Below, piece by piece: positions 61,875 through 64,000 of a stretch of DNA of 64,000 nt (position 1 is the first letter of the stretch; every line of letters begins with the position of its first letter). Both the position numbers and the translations under genes were made by a program. Origin of the DNA: Solitalea canadensis DSM 3403 (GTDB lineage Bacteria; Bacteroidota; Bacteroidia; Sphingobacteriales; Sphingobacteriaceae); contig NC_017770.1 of the NCBI RefSeq assembly GCF_000242635.2, positions 5,096,669-5,160,668 on the forward strand, given 5' to 3'. The notes under the pieces are model-generated. The model worked only from the letters and a program-made list of their open reading frames with translations, ran no database searches and was not told the DNA's origin.

Positions 61875-63741
61875 AAGCTTTTTTAGGAATGTCAATGGTA
61901 ATAATAGAACCGCAAGGTTCGTTTTTTTCTAATTCAATATATCCTTCAAAATAATTCACTTTTGACACAATAGCCGAAAGACCGTGAGTGTTTCTGGTTT
62001 GAGCAACTTCCGGATCAAAGCCAATTCCATCATCTTCTGCTATTAAAGAAAAACTATCTTCATGTTCAATTAACTGAATTAATGCATTTTTTGCTTGAGA
62101 ATGCTTACTAATATTATTTAGTAGCTCGTAAACAATACTGTAAATATTAGTATAATAGTTGGTTAGGTTGTTGTCGAACGAATTGAATCCAATAACAACT
62201 AACTGAAAATTGATCTTGCCCGAAGCATTAAAAATAGAAACTACCTTTTCAATAGAAGTTTTAAATCCAACTTTCGATAGCATAACAGGACTTAATGCAT
62301 GGCTAAGATTTCGAACCGTGTCGGAAACTAAACTAACCGCTTCTTCTGTTTTTTCAAGTTTTTCATTAACCTCTACGGAATGAAAATTATTCTTATCCCT
62401 AAGTGATGACAAATTTAGTTTTGCAGCAGATAACAGAGAACCAGCAATATCATGCAATTGATTAGCAATTTGATTACGTTCAGTTTCCTGCACGTTCATT
62501 ATTATGCGTGTATTTTCAGCTTGCTTTCGGTTCATTTCGGTCAATAACTCCTCTTTGTCTATCCTAAATCGGTTAAAGCGGTAAGCCAATCCTGCCATTA
62601 GAATAACTAATTCAAGTATGTATCCAACCGCCAGTCCAAAACGCCCGATGAATGTTCCGTTTGCGTTATCATCTCCATAATAAAAAGATATAAACAGCAT
62701 TAGCATTATCAGTAAAGAGGCGATAGCCACCAGGTAAAACAGGGCCAGCTTATTTCCTTTGATAGATTGACTTATTGATAAGTAAAGAATTAGGGATACA
62801 TAAATAGCCAGAATAACCGTTAGCGAGTGTAGCATAACCATCCATGAGGTTGTTTGCATGATTTGTAATGGTACACAAATAATTAAAAACGAAAGTACAT
62901 ACGATATGTTTCTCACCCAATGGAGCGTAGTACGCACAAATTTTTGATTTATGCCACCCAAATAGTGTTGAACAAAAGAAATAGAAAAGGCAATTGGTAA
63001 TAGTGTGAATATGGGGCGTGCTTTACTAGCGAAATTTGGAGCATTTGGCCATAGGAATTCAAAACCATGTCCTGAATTGGCCAATACCCAAATCCATCCG
63101 CTACATGCATATAAGGCATAAAGAATATATAAACTGCTCTTTGATAAGATGGAGAGGTAGCAAGCAAATAGAGCAAGCAAGATAATCATGCCTGAAAATA
63201 ACGCAATCACCGCGGTATCATACTTCTCATTTTCCAACACTTCAATGGTTGTTGCTGTGTTAAAAGAAAGTTGTAATGATTCATTGTGTTTATCAATTCG
63301 AATAAGATACAACCCTTCTTTTTTCAGTGGAAAGTTAAAGCCTGTTGTTGCTATTGGACGCTGGTTAAAGTTATAATAATCTCCAGTTACAAATTGTAAC
63401 TCGGGTTTATTGTCTGATATGTAATAGAAATCGATTTTGTTAATGTGGCTATTTCCTATTTGCATCAATTGCGGTTGATCGGTTGCAGAATAATTAAAAG
63501 CCAGCCAATAAACCGATTTAGTAAAACCAATATTAAGCTCATGATCAGTTGTTAAGTTAAACTTTTGAGATTTGTATAAGCTTAACGCTTGTTCAGCTGT
63601 TGTTTGTAAAGTGTTGTCCTCATAAAAGGAAAATGAATTGTTGGGAAATTCAGGCTTACTATATGCACCTAATGCACTAATAAGAAAAGACACAAGAAGA
63701 AAAAAAGCTCCCTTGTGAGGAGTTAAAAACCGCAACGACAT
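61864..63741 (-). CDS. 7TM-DISM sensor histidine kinase
   Basis: The 625-residue kinase starts at the ATG at 63741; an upstream ATG at 63762 is possible. It has a signal peptide, an extracellular sensor part with a DISM-extracellular (7TMR-DISMED2-like) domain up to about residue 170, seven membrane helices (about 180-395), then a HisKA_3 kinase core. H430 in NQLHDIAGSLL is the phosphorylation site. The N-box is ELLNNISKHSQAKNALIQL and the G-box is EDDGIGFD. The partner is the overlapping NarL-type regulator. DISM sensors are thought to bind carbohydrates or small molecules; the signal here is unknown. Confidence 0.92.
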   Translation of the reverse strand: MSLRFLTPHKGAFFLLVSFLISALGAYSKPEFPNNSFSFYEDNTLQTTAEQALSLYKSQKFNLTTDHELNIGFTKSVYWLAFNYSATDQPQLMQIGNSHINKIDFYYISDNKPELQFVTGDYYNFNQRPIATTGFNFPLKKEGLYLIRIDKHNESLQLSFNTATTIEVLENEKYDTAVIALFSGMIILLALFACYLSILSKSSLYILYALYACSGWIWVLANSGHGFEFLWPNAPNFASKARPIFTLLPIAFSISFVQHYLGGINQKFVRTTLHWVRNISYVLSFLIICVPLQIMQTTSWMVMLHSLTVILAIYVSLILYLSISQSIKGNKLALFYLVAIASLLIMLMLFISFYYGDDNANGTFIGRFGLAVGYILELVILMAGLAYRFNRFRIDKEELLTEMNRKQAENTRIIMNVQETERNQIANQLHDIAGSLLSAAKLNLSSLRDKNNFHSVEVNEKLEKTEEAVSLVSDTVRNLSHALSPVMLSKVGFKTSIEKVVSIFNASGKINFQLVVIGFNSFDNNLTNYYTNIYSIVYELLNNISKHSQAKNALIQLIEHEDSFSLIAEDDGIGFDPEVAQTRNTHGLSAIVSKVNYFEGYIELEKNEPCGSIITIDIPKKAYAI

Positions 63742-63909
63742 GTAAAAATGATTAAACGACAACAGAGTAGCGGTTTTAGTATATGGGCGAAAAATAATAA
63801 ATCTGTTGAATAATCAATCAGTTAAACAGAAATTTTAGATTTGGATACATTTTTACTAATTCTTTGCGTTTCTTAACTTGCACACGTTCTATAAACTCAA
63901 TAACAAAAC

Positions 63910-64000
63910 ATGAAAAAGATATTCTCTTTAACGCTCGCATTAATCTCTTTTCTTTGCTTTTCATTTATTCCTGCAAAAAAGGATGAGATTTCTTACAAGG
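63910..64000 (+). CDS. Start of a secreted protein, cut by the window end
   Basis: From the ATG at 63910, 30 codons are visible: a lysine-rich start, a hydrophobic core (IFSLTLALISFLCFSFIPA) and a signal-peptidase-like end, then KKDEISYK. The rest lies outside the window, so nothing can be said of the function. It is divergent from the histidine kinase gene across 168 bases. Confidence 0.7.
   Translation, partial: MKKIFSLTLALISFLCFSFIPAKKDEISYK

Noticed and set aside
1-64000. CRISPR arrays, tRNA or rRNA genes, prophage
   Set aside because: No regularly spaced repeat-spacer array, cloverleaf or phage gene was seen; the ~21-bp phased repeats are too short-spaced for CRISPR.

Overview
This window is AT-rich chromosomal DNA from a member of the Bacteroidota, most likely a sphingobacterium-type aerobic heterotroph; the genus cannot be fixed from the sequence. 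The evidence is the TAnnTTTG-type promoter elements upstream of many genes, the near absence of Shine-Dalgarno sequences, a relic of a type IX secretion sorting domain, and gene groupings I know from this phylum: recJ-lptB-GH3, DUF1599/BT_3928 near folP-cdaA, and a GNAT-nitrilase fusion. No rRNA, tRNA, CRISPR array, prophage or plasmid origin was seen. Most genes are housekeeping or metabolic.

Layout. 1-4.6 kb: a heavy-metal RND efflux pair (adaptor cut by the window edge, then a CzcA-like pump) and a secreted SH3-domain protein. 4.9-10.2 kb: polyprenyl synthase, TerC-like membrane protein, ornithine aminotransferase, amino-acid racemase, SDR. 10.3-14.3 kb, minus strand: recJ-lptB-GH3 operon. 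14.5-22.1 kb: pheS, a TetR regulator, a probable unannotated 36-residue gene with its own promoter and terminator, an Ntn-type acylase, rlmD, a phosphoribosyltransferase, a RAYT-like Y1 transposase followed by REP-like palindromes, and pepT. 22.3-26 kb, minus strand: recQ, aroK and an orphan ABC permease. 26-33 kb: hemN, an aldo/keto reductase, then a four-gene locus made of a ModE-type DNA-binding protein, a di-haem peroxidase, a TonB-dependent receptor and a small secreted molybdopterin-domain protein. A 26-bp inverted repeat with the geometry of an enterobacterial ModE box lies in front of the peroxidase gene.

33-46 kb: DoxX/BT_3928 and DUF1599 proteins, a TonB-like gene broken by one stop codon, folP-cdaA, the GNAT-nitrilase fusion, a FadR-type regulator with an MFS exporter (both starts carry the same 14-bp motif), bacilliredoxin, cardiolipin synthase, a flavoprotein reductase and ahcY. 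46.8-53.4 kb: the glyoxylate bypass genes aceB-aceA, divergent from an ScfR/RamB-type regulator that heads an operon with pdxJ and a CpeT-like secreted protein. 53.7-59.3 kb: mgsA, the sorting-domain relic, gcvP, and a small accessory patch with an XRE regulator, a frameshifted lipoprotein gene and a second lipoprotein. 59.3-64 kb: a lipoprotein histidine phosphatase, a methyltransferase, a 7TM-DISM histidine kinase/response regulator pair, and the start of a secreted protein.

The strongest candidate for something undescribed is the 28.7-32.9 kb locus, which reads as a ModE-controlled outer-membrane uptake or redox system, perhaps for molybdate, tungstate or a complexed form of them. Next are the ~21-bp phased intergenic repeats at three sites, the RAYT/REP-like unit, the 36-residue gene, and promoters placed so close to start codons that the transcripts should be leaderless.
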